In this document: one piece after another, positions 23,481 to 36,437 of the stretch
How the letters are laid out: every line of letters begins with the position of its first letter
How positions within the stretch are numbered: position 1 is the first letter of the stretch
Source of the DNA: Asterella californica
Lineage: Eukaryota; Streptophyta; Marchantiopsida; Marchantiales; Aytoniaceae
Reading direction: 5' to 3'
Assembly: GCA_036924285.1 (NCBI GenBank)
Contig: JAYKYS010000023.1
Coordinates: forward strand, 1,364,001 to 1,428,000
Length of the DNA stretch: 64,000 nt
Position numbers and translations under genes: made by a program
The notes under the pieces: generated by a model
Databases searched by the model: none
Told to the model about the DNA's origin: nothing
What the model saw: the letters and a program-made list of their open reading frames with translations, nothing else

Positions 23481-26400
23481 ATGGGTACTCTCTCTCCCAT
23501 GAGATCGAGACTGATTCGAGACACACCATGTCCGGTGTGCAATCAGTTATTTACTTCGCAAGGAGTAAAATCTCATGTGGGAAAGATGCACAAGAGCTAT
23601 GATACGACCACATGGGATGCCCAGGTTAGCCGAGAACGGAGGTCTACACGTGCAGTCACTATGACACCATTAGCCCTTCTTCCTGGAGTTCCTCCAGAGT
23701 CGTGGGAGTGGATGAGAGTCCACTCTGACACTATTCTGAGTTTGTTCGAGACGAGTTTCCCTTGTCCGCGTTTGTTCCATCGGTTATCTCATGCTCTCAT
23801 GACGAGGTGAGACAAGCATTTCGTCTACCTCTCGACATGTTGGCACGGAACACCAAGGACGAGGCGACGTGGTTACTATTTCTTCTACTTCCTCGTTGGT
23901 GTCTCCGTTATACTCGAGGTGGCAGAGGAGGACATCAGGAGGTGACGGTCCGTCTTCAGAGATTCCGTGTTGATGATTGGGCGGCCTTACAAGAGGAATC
24001 AGTCCGTGGTAGGAGTGAGTCTGTCTCTACACGTGATGTCTCATCTTCCGCTCGCATACGACGCTGTAGGATGTTAGGTCAGGCTGGAGAGTACAGTAGA
24101 GCTGCTAGAGCACTGCATCCTTTGTCATTGGTATGTCCTACCGAGGAGACGATCGTTGCGTTGCGTTCTCTTCACTCCTCACCGGTGATCCCTCACCACC
24201 TGAGGTTCAGGACTATCAGCCTGAGGAGTCATTATGTCTCGATAGATCTTTGTTTGTCCAGGCCTTGTGTACAGCTCCACGTCTATCTTCTGGAGGTCTA
24301 TCTGGAATGGTCTGCGAGCACCTACGGGATTGTTTTCAGACAGACGACCCCTCTAGTGGTTTCATGGAGCTTTTTCAGGTAGCGGCAGCATTAGCTCAGG
24401 GACATATTCCTCAGTCTATAGCTCAAATACTAGGGGCATCTAGACTTTTGTCCATGACGAAGGATGGTGGAGAGATTCGACCGATAGTCATCGGCGAGAT
24501 TCTCTTACGACTTATCAGTCGTACCATTGTCCTTCAGCTTCGAGATACTTTTCAGGACCACCTTTGTCCACATCAGTTTGGAGTTGCGATACAGGGAGGT
24601 TGTGAGTCTGTGTCTTTCGGCATTAGAGTTCTCTTGGACATCCATCTCGATTGAGTTGTCCTACAAGTGGACGTGGAAAACACCTTTAATAGCGTTTCCC
24701 GCGCTTTCATCTTTAGGGAGCTCATGGATGGTGAGGGATCTCTTGCGGGTCTGATCCCTTTCGTGCGATCCTTCTATGGTTCTCCTTCTTCTCTTTACTA
24801 CCAGCACGGTCTTACCATAGAGGGGGTTACAGTCATCAGCTCCGCTGCAGGTACTCGTCAAGGAGATCTTTTGGGTGGACCCCTCTTTGCCTTAGCTCAC
24901 TACAGAGCTCTCTTGGCCACCGCCTTGGCTGCTCCAGGTTGTGTTTTTCCATCTCTAGCTGATGATACGCACATCGTAGATCCGGCGGATCAAGTCGGTG
25001 TTGTCTTTGACCACCTTGTCTCTCAATTGGCCTTGGTAGGGCTGAGGGTGAAGATGTCAAAGTGCAAGGCTTGGTCTCCCATAGGTATACCGTCGGACCT
25101 ACAGCTCCCGGAAGGATTTGTTATCCCCACTGATGGTTTACGCATCCTTGGAGTACCTGTGGGTACAAAAGATTTTATCTCTCGATTCTTAGATGTTGCC
25201 CTAGCGGAGGACGTTTGCATATTGAGGATCTCCCTATGTTGGAGGATCCTCAAGTTGCCTTTGGTATCTTTTACTCTTTCATTGCGCGGCGTCTTAGTTA
25301 CTTATTCCGCATAATACCTCCATCTCCTATCTTCATCTCGCGCCTTAGAGAGTTTGATAGGAAGATCATGAAGATGTTTGGCGACATCATAGGACCGGAG
25401 AGTTTTGACTGTGTCGCACGTAGGCAGACATCTTTGCCGATATCATGTGGCGGGGTGGCTTATTATCCATGGAGGAGACTACTCCGGCAGCCTTTTTGGG
25501 TAGTTGGGTCCTCTCAGCACCTTGGCTCTGTTGTCGTTTTCTCGTGCGAGATAGACTTATTCTAGAGAGCTACGTGACAGAGGTGGAGAATGGTTCTTAC
25601 CTACTACAGATGTGTCTCCGTGAGGCAAGAGATGGCCTGACTCTTGAGGCACGTGATGCACACCCTTGATTCGATATCTTAGCTATCGATGGATCTCGCG
25701 GACTACAGTCTTCTCTGACGGGGCATCACTTCCAGCAGGTTCTCCATGCTCTCTTAGTGGATTCTTCCATCTCACGGGATACTAGAGCTCGACTCCGCTC
25801 TTGTTCGGGCAAGGGCGCAAGCTCTTGACTCATAGCTCGACCTTGCATTAGAGCGTTCTGACTCGCACCGACTATCTTCTCTACAGCGATGAGGTTCTGC
25901 CTAGGCTTGGTACAGTCTGTTGCTTCGGCACTATCTACTTGCGAGTGCGGTGTCTCGCTCGACACATCAAGTCGTCATCTTGCTCGATGTCCTCATGGTG
26001 GAGAGCGGATAGCTACCCACGATGCCATCAGAGACGTCGTGTTTGCCTTAGCATGAGAGAGCGGTCACATGACGTGGAGAGAGCGTTGATATGCCCTTCA
26101 GACAGGAGGATCAATGAGAGCTGACTTGTACATGATGAGAGAGGATCAGGTCTTAGTGGCTTGTCATGGATCCGACACGGGATTCAGTGGCGGCACAAGT
26201 GATCACCCATCCCTCAGGATGGGCTGCAAGCGTGGCGGCAGCAACAAAGATGACCAAGTATAGGAGTATGCAAGTGGGACATCGCTTCATCCCTTTAGCT
26301 TTGGAGATATACGGATCGACATGTTTGGAGTTCGACGTCTTTCTGAGAGACTGTGCTAGAGTCTATCATGAGAGGCGTCAGGGAGTATCACTTTCTTTTT

Positions 26401-26543
26401 CTTTCTGCACCATGTTTTTTAGACAGCGAGTTTTCATTGCTCTACAGAGAGCTTTAGCAGGAGCAGTCCACAGGAAGGTTATCGCAGTAAGTGATGTCTC
26501 TTCAGGTGCTCCAGTTGTTTGTAGAGGTACTGATACATTATAG
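23481..26543 (+). pseudogene. Non-LTR retrotransposon ORF: C2H2 finger, reverse transcriptase, CCHC, restriction-like endonuclease (broken)
   Basis: Target-primed retroelement protein, readable with at least three frame changes. It starts at ATG 23481. A C2H2 finger has C17, C20, H32 and H37 (CPVCNQLF to HVGKMH). The central part carries IVIGEILLRLISRTIV, then an in-frame TGA at 24652-24654 inside DxVVLQVDVENTFNSVSR, then GTRQGDLLGGPLFAL and the catalytic box LADDTH (near 24960). A frame change near 25205 leads to a thumb-like region (FIARRLSYLFRI). After 25.9 kb, CECG...SSRHLARC (25940-25990) is a CCHC knuckle followed by GERIATHDAI, as in R2-like elements. MDPTRDSVAAQV and KMTKYR, ending at TAG 26541, fit the restriction-like endonuclease. 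A zinc finger before and a CCHC plus endonuclease after the RT is the layout of the RLE group (R2/NeSL/CRE/Utopia), unlike the usual plant L1 or RTE elements. The exact clade is not determined. Confidence 0.75.
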
Positions 26544-26554
26544 ATGCGACAGGC

Positions 26555-26662
26555 GATTTTCTTCCCTTCGAGGTGGTTGTTGCTTGGCCCTTCGGGTCCT
26601 TTCTTTCCCTTGTGAGGCTTGATGAGGTCTTCCCATCCGTTTGCTATTCATTGGGTCGCGTT
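26555..26662 (-). repeat. 3' tail of the non-LTR element (LINE-tail copy 8)
   Basis: Begins about 12 bp after the stop codon of the element and carries the tail landmarks GGTTGTTGCTTGGCCC, TTCGGGTCC, CATCCGTTTGCTATTCATTG and GGTCGCGTTC. There is no poly(A) run at the end. All short copies in the window share this 3' end and differ in where they begin. Confidence 0.75.
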
Positions 26663-26971
26663 CTTGAAATCCACGCACATTCACGCCGGTCACACGGTCT
26701 CATACCTCTACGGTACTGTGGTACTTACTGTGGTACGCCCCGCCCCGTTTCTGCATGGTACAGCGCCGGTTACAGATTTGTTAGATTTCTCGGATGAGGA
26801 GAAGCTGCCCCTGCATTCATGGCTTCTCAGCTTTGTTTGTCAGTCAGTCAGCCGGTAGCACCCGCGCGCAGTCTCAGGCTGTCAGCGAGGAATCGCAGTC
26901 TGTTGTTTTTCTTTTCGTTGGCCCGCGCGCCGCGGCAGGAATCGCATTCTCTAGAGGATATGCGCAGATTC

Positions 26972-27053
26972 CCTCCGCAAGCGTAGGCTAGAGTAGGAAT
27001 GTTCTCCGGAATGTTCTCTACTCTAGCCTCCGCAAGCGTAGGCTAGAGTAGGA
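26972..27053. repeat. 27-bp direct repeat with intervening hairpin
   Basis: An identical 27-bp sequence (core CCGCAAGCGTAGGCTAGAG) occurs at 26972-26998 and 27027-27053. Between them, GGAATGTTCTC is repeated in tandem, and CTACTCTAGCC at 27018-27028 is the complement of 26987-26997. Confidence 0.85.
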
Positions 27054-29708
27054 TTTTCACCGGAATGCCAATCATTTCCGGAACCGCAATCTATCGCGAG
27101 ACGCAGTCGGAAGGAGAGTATGGGAACCGGAGGGACACCCGGACGTTATACATTGACGTAATGTATCCTCTGAGGTGGAGAAGTTTAATTCGGATGGCGC
27201 AGAATGCCAGTAACGGCACACAGGGTCGCGATACTGTTACATGCTTAAAGAGCGACAGGCGCGAGAATCTCATCTCATCTCACCTCATCATCGAGCCGAG
27301 CTAGAGTCCGGAGGCGCGTCGCAGAGAAGATGATATTTGGATGCTCTCCACCAGGGCAGGCGGCATGTCGACTCTGAGTCTGGAGGTCTTGGAGCAAGTT
27401 AGTACGACGTTACTGGAAGATAGAGGCGGTTTTCTAGGGCTTGGGGTTCTCGTTCCACCCCTCGCGGTCTCCTTTTCCACCACGCTGGCAAGTCTTCCCA
27501 CTTGTCGTCCTTGTGTATATTTGCAGCATACGAGGTACAAACATGACCAGCAGCCGGCACACAAGGTTACCGGTTGACACAATACGACTGCTTCAAGCGA
27601 AGACAACACCTCTCTGACTCGGTCGGCCCAGAAGGTTTACACATCTGATGACTCTGGTCAAGTCCAAGTAGGGGACGGGAGTCACGGGATGAGAGAAAGT
27701 AACCCGAGACACATGCAGTCAAGAAAATGTGCAAGGGACAAAAGGTGACAGGTGGGCTGAGGGCTTGTACAGCTTTACTGACAGGCCTAGCCAGCCCAGC
27801 CAGCCACCGAACTCGGCCTGCCCGAGACCGGCCAAAACCAGCCGAGGGCAGCCCCACCTTGTTGGTCAGGAATTGAGGAAGTTGGCTAAGGGAGACCTTA
27901 TGCGGCTTCTGGCTATGGCGGGCCCCATGAAATTCAGTTCAGAGTCTTCAGACGAGCGGAGAGGAGACGGGAGAAGGGGGATGCATTGCAGATGGACTTT
28001 GTGGGTGGCTGATTGATGGGTTGATCCAAGGTCCAGCGTGGGACGGGAGGCAGGGGAGGAACAAACAAGGAAGAGAATGGCAAAACGGAGGAGGAGGGGG
28101 CGGAAGAAGAAGAAGAAGGAGCAGAAGGAAGCGGGTCGTGGTGGATCCCGCAGCAGGAGGCGAGCAAGAATCGGATTGATTCGCCTCTTCTCCTAGCTTC
28201 GTTTTGACTGGGCAGGAAGATTGTGTTGGGTTGTGGAGTTCAACGCCGCGTGGTGATGGGGAAGGGTGAGTTGGTATTTCTGAGACGATCGCGGTTTTAC
28301 GCACGCCCGCACTGTGAGACCAGGCGAGCCTGGTAAGGACCAGGCGGAGCCACGGCAAAGTCCAGTGTGTTGCGGGGAACTTGCAGCGCCCTCGGCTTCC
28401 CCCTGTTGGACCTCCACGCAAGGGAGTCTTGGCAGCGTGGAAATTATGTTGTTTGTTCCAGAAGGAATTCGGGATTGATTAGGATAGCCTGGGTTGATGT
28501 CATAACTCTTTCACCTTCTCATAGCTGGGGGAGAAGGAAGAGTGAGGTGAGAGACGCCAAGCAGAGAGGGCAGACATACATAGGGAGACACAGTTGCATC
28601 AGTTGACGAATAATTCAGTGTCGACAAGTGATTACTGCTTGGACAGGGTGATCGGGATTTGTTGGCTGGTTTTTATTGTTTGGTTTGTGGTAAGCTAGAT
28701 CCTTTACATTGCTGGTTCCCCTGGGGCCAAGCGAGGAAGGCGGAGAAGAGAACGACATGTTCGAGATTGGGTTCGAGGAGTGACCTCGACTGCGTCTTAC
28801 CCATGTATGGCAATGGAGCGAGGTTCGGAGCGAGGAAGGACGTTCCTTCCACTTTGCGAGCTTGTAGAGTAGCGTTGGCACTAAAGCTAGCAGGCAGGCT
28901 CAGTATATAGACCTTTGTGTTCGGCGAGGAGCTGTTGAGTGTATCTGCTCGTCGGCGACTCCCTTTCGTCTTGCCGTTCCGGCGAAAGGATAGATCCCCC
29001 TACACAGATCACGGGGAACATTGTACTCGGCCGGCGACAGGGCAGTTTTGGATCCAATTCTCGACGGTATCCAATCTGCCTTAGGGAATTTCTGACACAG
29101 GGCACATTGGTGGAGATTAGCTAATTTCGGTTTCCTGTGAGGGTCACGCGCGGATGGACTGGTAGATTTTTCTGTAGCTTGTTGTGGTATAATGGATTGG
29201 AGATTGCGGGGTAGACGGTGAATGATAATGGCTTTTAGCTTCGGCTGTTCTCGAAATCTGTCCAGCTCTTCTGGGTTAGTCAGCTTCCTCCACGTACCAG
29301 GCTGTGAAGCTTGCGCGGATGATTGTGAAGCTGACTCCGACTGCGTCTCTCTGTCGCAGAGATTTATCGTTCGTTCTTGTTCATTGCTTCAGGGCATGCT
29401 GTGGGGAAGCTAGGAACTGATCTAGAAGACTCAATCGGTATCCGTCTATATATCACATCGAGGAGGTGGCTCCTTCTGGGTGCAGATTCGCGCAGTTCCT
29501 CACAGAAAGGGGCTGTACACACACATGGTACTCTACGATATAGATCAGAACTAGTTGTTTCATCGATTCGGACATTTCGGCTGAACGAGTGTAGATTTGT
29601 GATACAAACCTAGGGAAAGAAGGTCCTGCAGCTGTTTCCCGTTGAAAGCGCGGATCGGAGGTCCGCTACATCGTGTTCTTGGGTACTGTAAGAGCTGAAT
29701 CAGGGACC
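27054..29708 (+). other. Upstream region of the P4-ATPase gene, no other gene supported
   Basis: More GC-rich than the DNA before it. Purine-rich and GCC/AGCC-rich pieces (27770-27850, 28040-28140) give long open frames without domains. A 5' UTR with or without an intron is expected here, but I cannot place the transcription start. No TATA box is convincing. Confidence 0.4.
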
Positions 29709-32700
29709 ATGGCCCGGGGTGCACGAACTGGAGGCAAAAACCGCTTGAGGTTCAGTAAGCTGTACACATATGCAGCTTGTGTGAGACCAGGTGCGACCAC
29801 AGACGAGGCTCCTGTTGGAGGGCCAGGATTTTCCCGAGTAGTCTTCTGTAACAATCCGGAGAAACAAATACCGCCACACAAGTACAAGTCCAACTATGTC
29901 TCAACAACGAAGTATAACCTTGCTACATTTTTGCCGAAAGCTCTGTTCGAACAGTTCCGGAGGGTGGCCAATCTCTACTTTCTTCTTACTGCGGCGATCT
30001 CTCTGACTCCTGTTACCCCGTATTCACCTCTAAGTTTGATTGCACCCCTTGCGTTTGTCGTGGGAGTGAGTATGATCAAAGAGGCCATCGAGGACTCTCG
30101 TCGTTTTACTCAGGTTGGTAATATCAGACAAAGTTTTCACGTGGTATTGTTGCTTTGCTTGATATTACCCTTCTACTTCGTGTGGCTATTGACATCTTTG
30201 CCTCCCATGTGGGGGTTTATATACGGAAGTGTAGCTCAAGGAGTTCCTGAGCATCTGGGTTAGTCATCTAGTTCATTAACTGCTGAAAGCTAATTTTCTC
30301 GTGGAACATCACGTGTTTACAGGATCAGGAAATCAACAACCGAAAGGTCAAGGTACACGCAGGGCAGGGGAAATTCGAACCAAGACCATGGAAGAAGCTG
30401 AGAGTGGGGGATGTTGTCAAGGTGGAGAAGGATCAGTTTTTCCCGGCCGATCTACTTATGCTCTCTTCTGCTTATCCGGATGGGATCTGCTATGTCGAGA
30501 CAATGAATCTTGATGGAGAGACTAACCTGAAGTTAAAGAGGTCACTGGAGCGCACCATAGAGTTGGATGAAGACGCCGAATTTGGGCAATTCCATGCCGA
30601 CATGAATTGTGAGGATCCCAATCCCAGTCTTTACACTTTCGTCGGGAACATCACAATCGAGGGTGAGACTTTAGCACTAGGTCCACAGCAGATTCTTCTC
30701 AGGGATTCCAAGCTTCGAAACACTCAGTATGTCTATGGAGTTGTTGTTTTTAGTGGCCACGACACGAAGGTGATGCAGAATTCAACTGACGTACCTTCGA
30801 AGAGGAGTCGTATTGAGAGGAAGATGGATAAGATTATCTACTTCCTCTTTGGCGTCTTGCTTCTGATTTCAATCATCGGAGCTGTTGCTTTTGGAGTGCG
30901 GACCAAGAATGACATGCCGGATTGGTGGTATCTTAAGCCGGATGACACAGATACTTACAACGATCCCGACAATGCTGGTCTATCTGCAATACTGCAGCTC
31001 ATCACGTCGCTCATCCTTTATGGGTATCTCATACCCATATCTTTGTACGTGTCGATTGAGGTCGTGAAGGTCCTTCAAGCTATGTTTATCAATCAGGACA
31101 TCGAAATGTATCATGCAGAAAGTGACACGCCCGCACGAGCCCGTACGTCTAATTTGAATGAAGAGCTTGGACAAGTTGACACCATACTTTCAGATAAGAC
31201 TGGCACGTTGACCTGCAACCAAATGGAGTTTCTTAAGTGCTCAATTGCGGGTGTAACTTTTGGACGGGGAATAACGGAGGTTGAGAAAGCGACGGCGAAA
31301 AGATTAGGAAAGGATATCAAGGACTTAGATGAATATGATGACGATTCTTCACATGATGGGGAAGTGAGGGGTGTGGAGATGACGACCAAGGCTCACATCA
31401 AGGGTTTCAACTTTAAGGATGAACGCTTATTAAATGGGAACTGGGTCAACGAGCCAAATCCTGATGTCATCATGATGTTCTTCAGAATTCTCGCTGTTTG
31501 TCACACGGCAATTCCAGAGGAAGATGAATCCACAGGTTCAGTAACGTATGAAGCTGAGTCGCCAGACGAAGCATCTTTTGTCATAGCGGCTCGGGAATTT
31601 GGATTTGAGTTTTCCAAGCGCACACAGGGCGCCGTTATTGTGCGCGAATATGATCCTTCTTCCAACAAGCAAGTCGAGCGGTAAGCTCTTGTTGCAGTTG
31701 CATTCCACTGCTCTTATTTACACGTTTACGTTACACCTTTTGTTAGACCTGCGCTCATATCCTTGAAATCTCTCAGGAGATTTTTGGATGTGCTATCGTG
31801 AGGTTCCATGAACGTTAACACGTGTGTCTAGAGTCGGCCTAGGTAGTCGTCCGGGATACGTCGAAATTTCTTATCACTCTTGCGAAGTCTGAAGAAGTAA
31901 CTTGGCTCTGTTCAGTGAGTACAAAGTGCTGAATCTCTTGGAGTTCAATAGTACACGCAAGCGAATGTCTGTTGTGGTCAAGGATGAAAACGACCAAATT
32001 TTGGTAATGTGCAAGGGCGCTGACAGGTGTGAAATTTTTCCTTTCTTCTACTACTCTCTTTTGCTTTGTTTGATTCCGGGAAGTGGCTAGCCCAGTGTAT
32101 ATAAGCAGCGGAAAGATGGACCATGTCTGATGATGCGGTGGTCTCTTTGGATCAATGGACCCTAAAAGTTCGTGGTTGTGGCACAGTGTTATTTACGAGA
32201 GGCTCGGTAAGACCGGCAGGGCCTTCGCTGAGGAGACTAAAGCCCATCTAGCAAAATATGGAGAGGCTGGGTTGCGTACTCTGGCCCTTTCTTATCGCAA
32301 GCTAGAGGAGGCCGAGTACACCGAATGGAATGCAATTTTCATGAAGGCCAAAACGACGGTTGGTGCAGATCGCGATTCTCTGCTAGATGCTGCATCAGAA
32401 CTGATCGAGAAGGACCTCATTCTTGTTGGGGCAACCGCCGTGGAGGACAAGCTCCAGGCGGGGGTGAGTCTGACTGCTCTTCATATTCGCGGATGGTCGT
32501 AGTAATTTGTCCTTTCCCTTACGAAAATTTTGGGACCTTCTAAAAGTACTAATCATTTCTCTCATTTCTTTCCCATTTGAACAGGTCCCAGAGTGTATCG
32601 ATCGGCTTGCTCTGGCCGGGCTGAAAATTTGGGTCCTCACTGGCGATAAGCAAGAAACTGCCATCAATATTGGGTGGGTTTCTGGGGTGTTTTTGGGGAC

Positions 32701-34917
32701 CTTTTGAATTCAGACGGGGCACAGTATCGGGCAAGAAAATATCTCGGATGCTCGTTCTTCTCAGATTGTCTGTCCTCACGTCTTGTTTACTTTCAAACAG
32801 GTTTGCCTGCAGTCTACTCCGAGAAGGAATGAAGCAGATAATTGTCAGTTTAGAAAATGCTGAAGTCAGAGCTGCGGAGGAGTTTGGAGATAAAGACAGC
32901 ATAGCTAAGGTAAATCAGTTAGTTGGTTTTCCTAGTTTCCTCCCGTGTTTTCTCTTCTCTAGGAGTCTTCTTTTGTTTTGTTCTTGGCTCATGCGTGTGC
33001 TGATTTGCAGGTGTCCAAGGAAAGTATCACGCAACAGCTCATGATTGGACAACAGCAGGTCGACTTGGAAAGGAATAATCCCGATGTAGTGTTTGCTTTG
33101 ATAATCGACGGAAAATCTCTAATACATGCGTTGGACGATGGTTTGAAAGAGAAACTGCTTCATCTTGCCACCAACTGTGCATCGGTCATATGCTGTCGTG
33201 TTTCACCTAAACAGAAAGCTATGGTAAGCTGACATCATGAGGTGCATAATGTGCTTGTTGCCTTTATTTAGAATTCAACGCGCGGTTTGCAAACGGTTGC
33301 ATAGACAGAGCAAGGAGTTTAAAGTAGTAAGAACTACGGTCTGTTTTACTTACCAGTAACATATGTTGCGAATGAAGTTGCTGACATCCGTTTATGCAGA
33401 TAACGAGACTGGTGAAAGAAGGCACCGGTAAGACGTGTCTCGGAATCGGTGATGGTGCAAACGATGTCGGCATGATACAGGAAGCAGATATTGGGATTGG
33501 TATCAGTGGAGTTGAAGGCATGCAGGTAAGATGTCGTGCACGTTTTCAAGGGGGTTTTGCGTTTGTTCTAGCGGTTAATGACACTCTCTTAAGGCTTGTT
33601 TCGTTGAACAACTCTTTCACTTGCGTTATTTCGCAGCATGGTTGCCCTTCACTGCCTGTATGGACAAGAAGTGATTTTGTTCTGTCTCCTCGCAGGCTGT
33701 CATGGCCAGTGATTTTGCGATCGCCCAATTCCGCTTCTTGGAAAGGCTGTTGATCGTGCACGGCCATTGGTGTTACAAACGTATTGCTCTTATGGTGAGT
33801 TTCTCGTGTGGTTTGGTTGAGATTTCTTTCATGCGCTGAATACTTGACAAACTCCGTAGCCTCACATCTAAGTTGTTGAGTCTGACATGATGGTGGGTGG
33901 TATGCAGATTTGCTACTTCTTTTACAAAAACATAACTTTCGGCCTCACGCTCTTCTACTATCAAGCGTATTCGGTGTTTTCCGGCCAGACAGTGTACAAC
34001 GATTGGTACATGTCATTGTTCAACGTATTTTTTACTTCATTGCCTGTTATCGCTCTGGGAGTATTCGAACAAGACGTCTCTCCTCGTATTTTGATGCAGG
34101 TAAGAATTCTCAGTCCTTATAGCCCATCGTTTTCCCGTTTATGGTAGAGCTGATCTTGAGGAGTCTTCGTGATTATTTTGCTTAATCCTAAAGGTGGAGA
34201 AAAAAGTTAAGCTTGGAATCTGAATTGTGGATGTGGATTTTGCAGTTTCCTGCCCTTTATCAGCAAGGGCAACAAAATCTTATGTTTGGCTGGTCGCGCA
34301 TCTTCGGATGGATGATCAATGGGTTGTATAGCTCTGTAATTGCTTTCGTGTTCAACATGTTGGCGATCGCACACTCAGCGTTTCGCAGCGATGGTAAAGT
34401 GCCAGGTCTTGAAGCTATGGGAGCAATTATGTACACAGGTATCGTTTGGGTAGTGAACGTGCAGCTCGTGCTCGCACTTAGCTATTTTACGTGGATGCAG
34501 CATGTAGCCATATGGGGCAGTATCGCACTGTGGTACATCTTTTTGGCTGTCTACGGGAGTATCACTCCGTTACAATCCACAACCGCGTACAAGGTTCTAA
34601 CTGAAGTCATCGCCCCTGCACCGATGTTCTGGTTGATTACGCTACTCACAACCCTTGGATGTATCCTGCCGTACTTTGCTTTCTCCTCATACCGACGAAC
34701 ATTTTATCCTCAAGACCACCATATAATTCAAGAGATCCGACATCTACAGAAGCACCTGACAGATCCTGAAATGTGGAGACGGGAGCGGAAGAAGGGAGTG
34801 CTGAAAACGTCAGTGGGAATGACAGCACACGTTGAGCACAGAGTGAGCAGCATGCGAACAGACGTCCGCTTTGGGCAACAACCAGTTGGTTATGATAATA
34901 ATAATAGCATGTTATAG
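29709..34917 (+). CDS. ALA: P4-type ATPase, phospholipid flippase (plant ALA family)
   Basis: Moves aminophospholipids or related lipids from the outer to the inner leaflet at the cost of ATP; family members usually work with a CDC50/ALIS beta-subunit. The gene resolves into 11 exons with GT-AG introns and consistent phases: 29709-30113, 30323-31680, 31916-32026, 32187-32463, 32585-32673, 32801-32909, 33011-33223, 33400-33525, 33696-33794, 33908-34099, 34246-34917. The product is 1,216 residues, normal for the family. The start is the ATG in GACCATGGCC; the frame extends 12 codons further upstream without an ATG. Visible signatures: FPADL, DGET (D199) of the actuator domain, the phosphorylation site DKTGTLT (D426), [29 protein letters not shown] (near residue 871) and a C-terminal block of membrane segments. 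All catalytic signatures are intact and there are no stops, so this looks like a working host gene. Which ALA subfamily it belongs to is not settled, though the N-terminal [20 protein letters not shown] is typical of the ALA4-12 group. Confidence 0.95.
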
Positions 34918-36437
34918 GGGAAATAGTTCTGTGTAAGTAGAGCCTATTCAGGAGAGTCCAGGCCGGTGTCTAAGCTCCTTATAGTAGGAATGACTAGGTT
35001 ATCTAATCTTTCTCTTTGGAAGATAAATGAGTTCAGATGTCCCGTACGTTGATTCAGGTTCCAAAGAAAACTCACATATGCAGGCAGGCGCACAAGCTTG
35101 AGATAAAGGGTTTTGCTTGTGCAGTTTTGGTTTAGTGGCTAGTTTACAACTCATTCTTTCGTGTACAGTAGCAGCCGTGGTTGGCGAAATGCCCTGTGTA
35201 ATTATTACGCAAGTGAAGATTACCGGATTGAAAATTTATGGTCGATACCCGTCTGTCCTAGCTTTCACTGTTCTCAGCGGCTTCTGGTTTGACGCTAACC
35301 ACAGTGTTGGTTATTGTAAATACTCAGTGATGTGTTCCTAATGCAGGGCATGCACTGCTATTGCTGAGAATTGGAAACAACTTACGGGTGATCACCAACG
35401 TATTATGAAGCAAGAGAAGATGTGCCTGGTTTGTGATCTTTGACTGTTCTTCTTATGTGGACAACGTTGATAATCGGGCGGTTCACTTGTACGTTCGTAT
35501 CGAGACATAACATGGTTGAAATCATAGAAGGGAAACTGTATCGAGTATGAGCTCACGGCACCAAGAGACGATAAACACAAGAAGTTCCGTTGAGGGAGTG
35601 GGATAAGGACAGCATTGAATGTGGAAGATATCTGAAGGAACTTTGAAATATCGTTCCCAGGCAGTGGATGTGTCGATGCAGGATGTAGCATCTCGGGCAC
35701 ACTGAAACGATCAATGTCGATCTTTGTACTTTCTCCTAAGAATCCGTACTCATCGATTCTCGATCTTTTGATGCTCGAAATATTATCTCAGCCGCTGCAC
35801 TGCAAGACGGAGACGGAGGCGCTGAGAGAGGCAATAGAGGGCAAGAGAGGGATCGTGATGTGAAGTAAAAGCGGAAAAGCGAACGAAACAAGGTGTATGG
35901 ATGGCGATATTGGGTGAGTATATTACAACTTCCGTGTTCCCTTTTATGATCATCAAATTATGTTGGTAAGTGCTATCCGTTCTGTCTCAGGGGAAATAGT
36001 AACCACATAAACATAAACAGCTCTCTTCAGGGAGTTTGATCCTCGCTAGCCTCGGTTAACGTTTTGTCCAGGTGCGTTTCTTCACTGAAGCAACATCCTC
36101 ATACAATGGGCTGTGTACCATGACCGAGGATAGCTTTGTTATCTGTACAGACTGATGATTGATTTGTAGTAACTCCAATTTGTGAGGGAGGCAAGGCCAG
36201 CTCAGCCTTATGTCCCTTCAGAGGAGACGTCACCGTCTGGCTACCACTTATTGCGTCTTCTCTAAAAGCACTATGGAAACAACAAATAACAAAAGAAGAA
36301 GAAACTAGATCACTTGCGGCACAAGGATGCGAGCTCTGTATTATCTCGCTGCCCTAAGCCGGAGTTATAGCTGGACTATCGTAGTGATATTTAGATCGTT
36401 CCCTATGAACCAATCTTGATGCTACTCATCTATGGGT
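34918..36437. other. 3' UTR of the P4-ATPase and intergenic DNA
   Basis: No further gene recognised. The first few hundred bases are probably the 3' UTR. The open frames at 35117-35341 and 35392-35700 show no domain. Confidence 0.45.

Noticed and set aside
23223..23602. Overlapping hydrophobic frames that look like membrane proteins
   Set aside because: They are translations of a T-rich stretch in several frames at once, and the real coding start of the LINE lies at 23481.
8416..26662. LINE-tail repeats as Helitron ends (GC hairpin followed by CTAA)
   Set aside because: The hairpin is not at a constant distance from a CTRR end, no 5' TC terminus was found, and the same tail ends the LINE.
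27948..28421. 157-codon open frame on the minus strand upstream of the flippase gene
   Set aside because: Its translation is runs of Leu, Pro and Ser from purine-rich DNA, with no domain. It is more likely non-coding upstream sequence.
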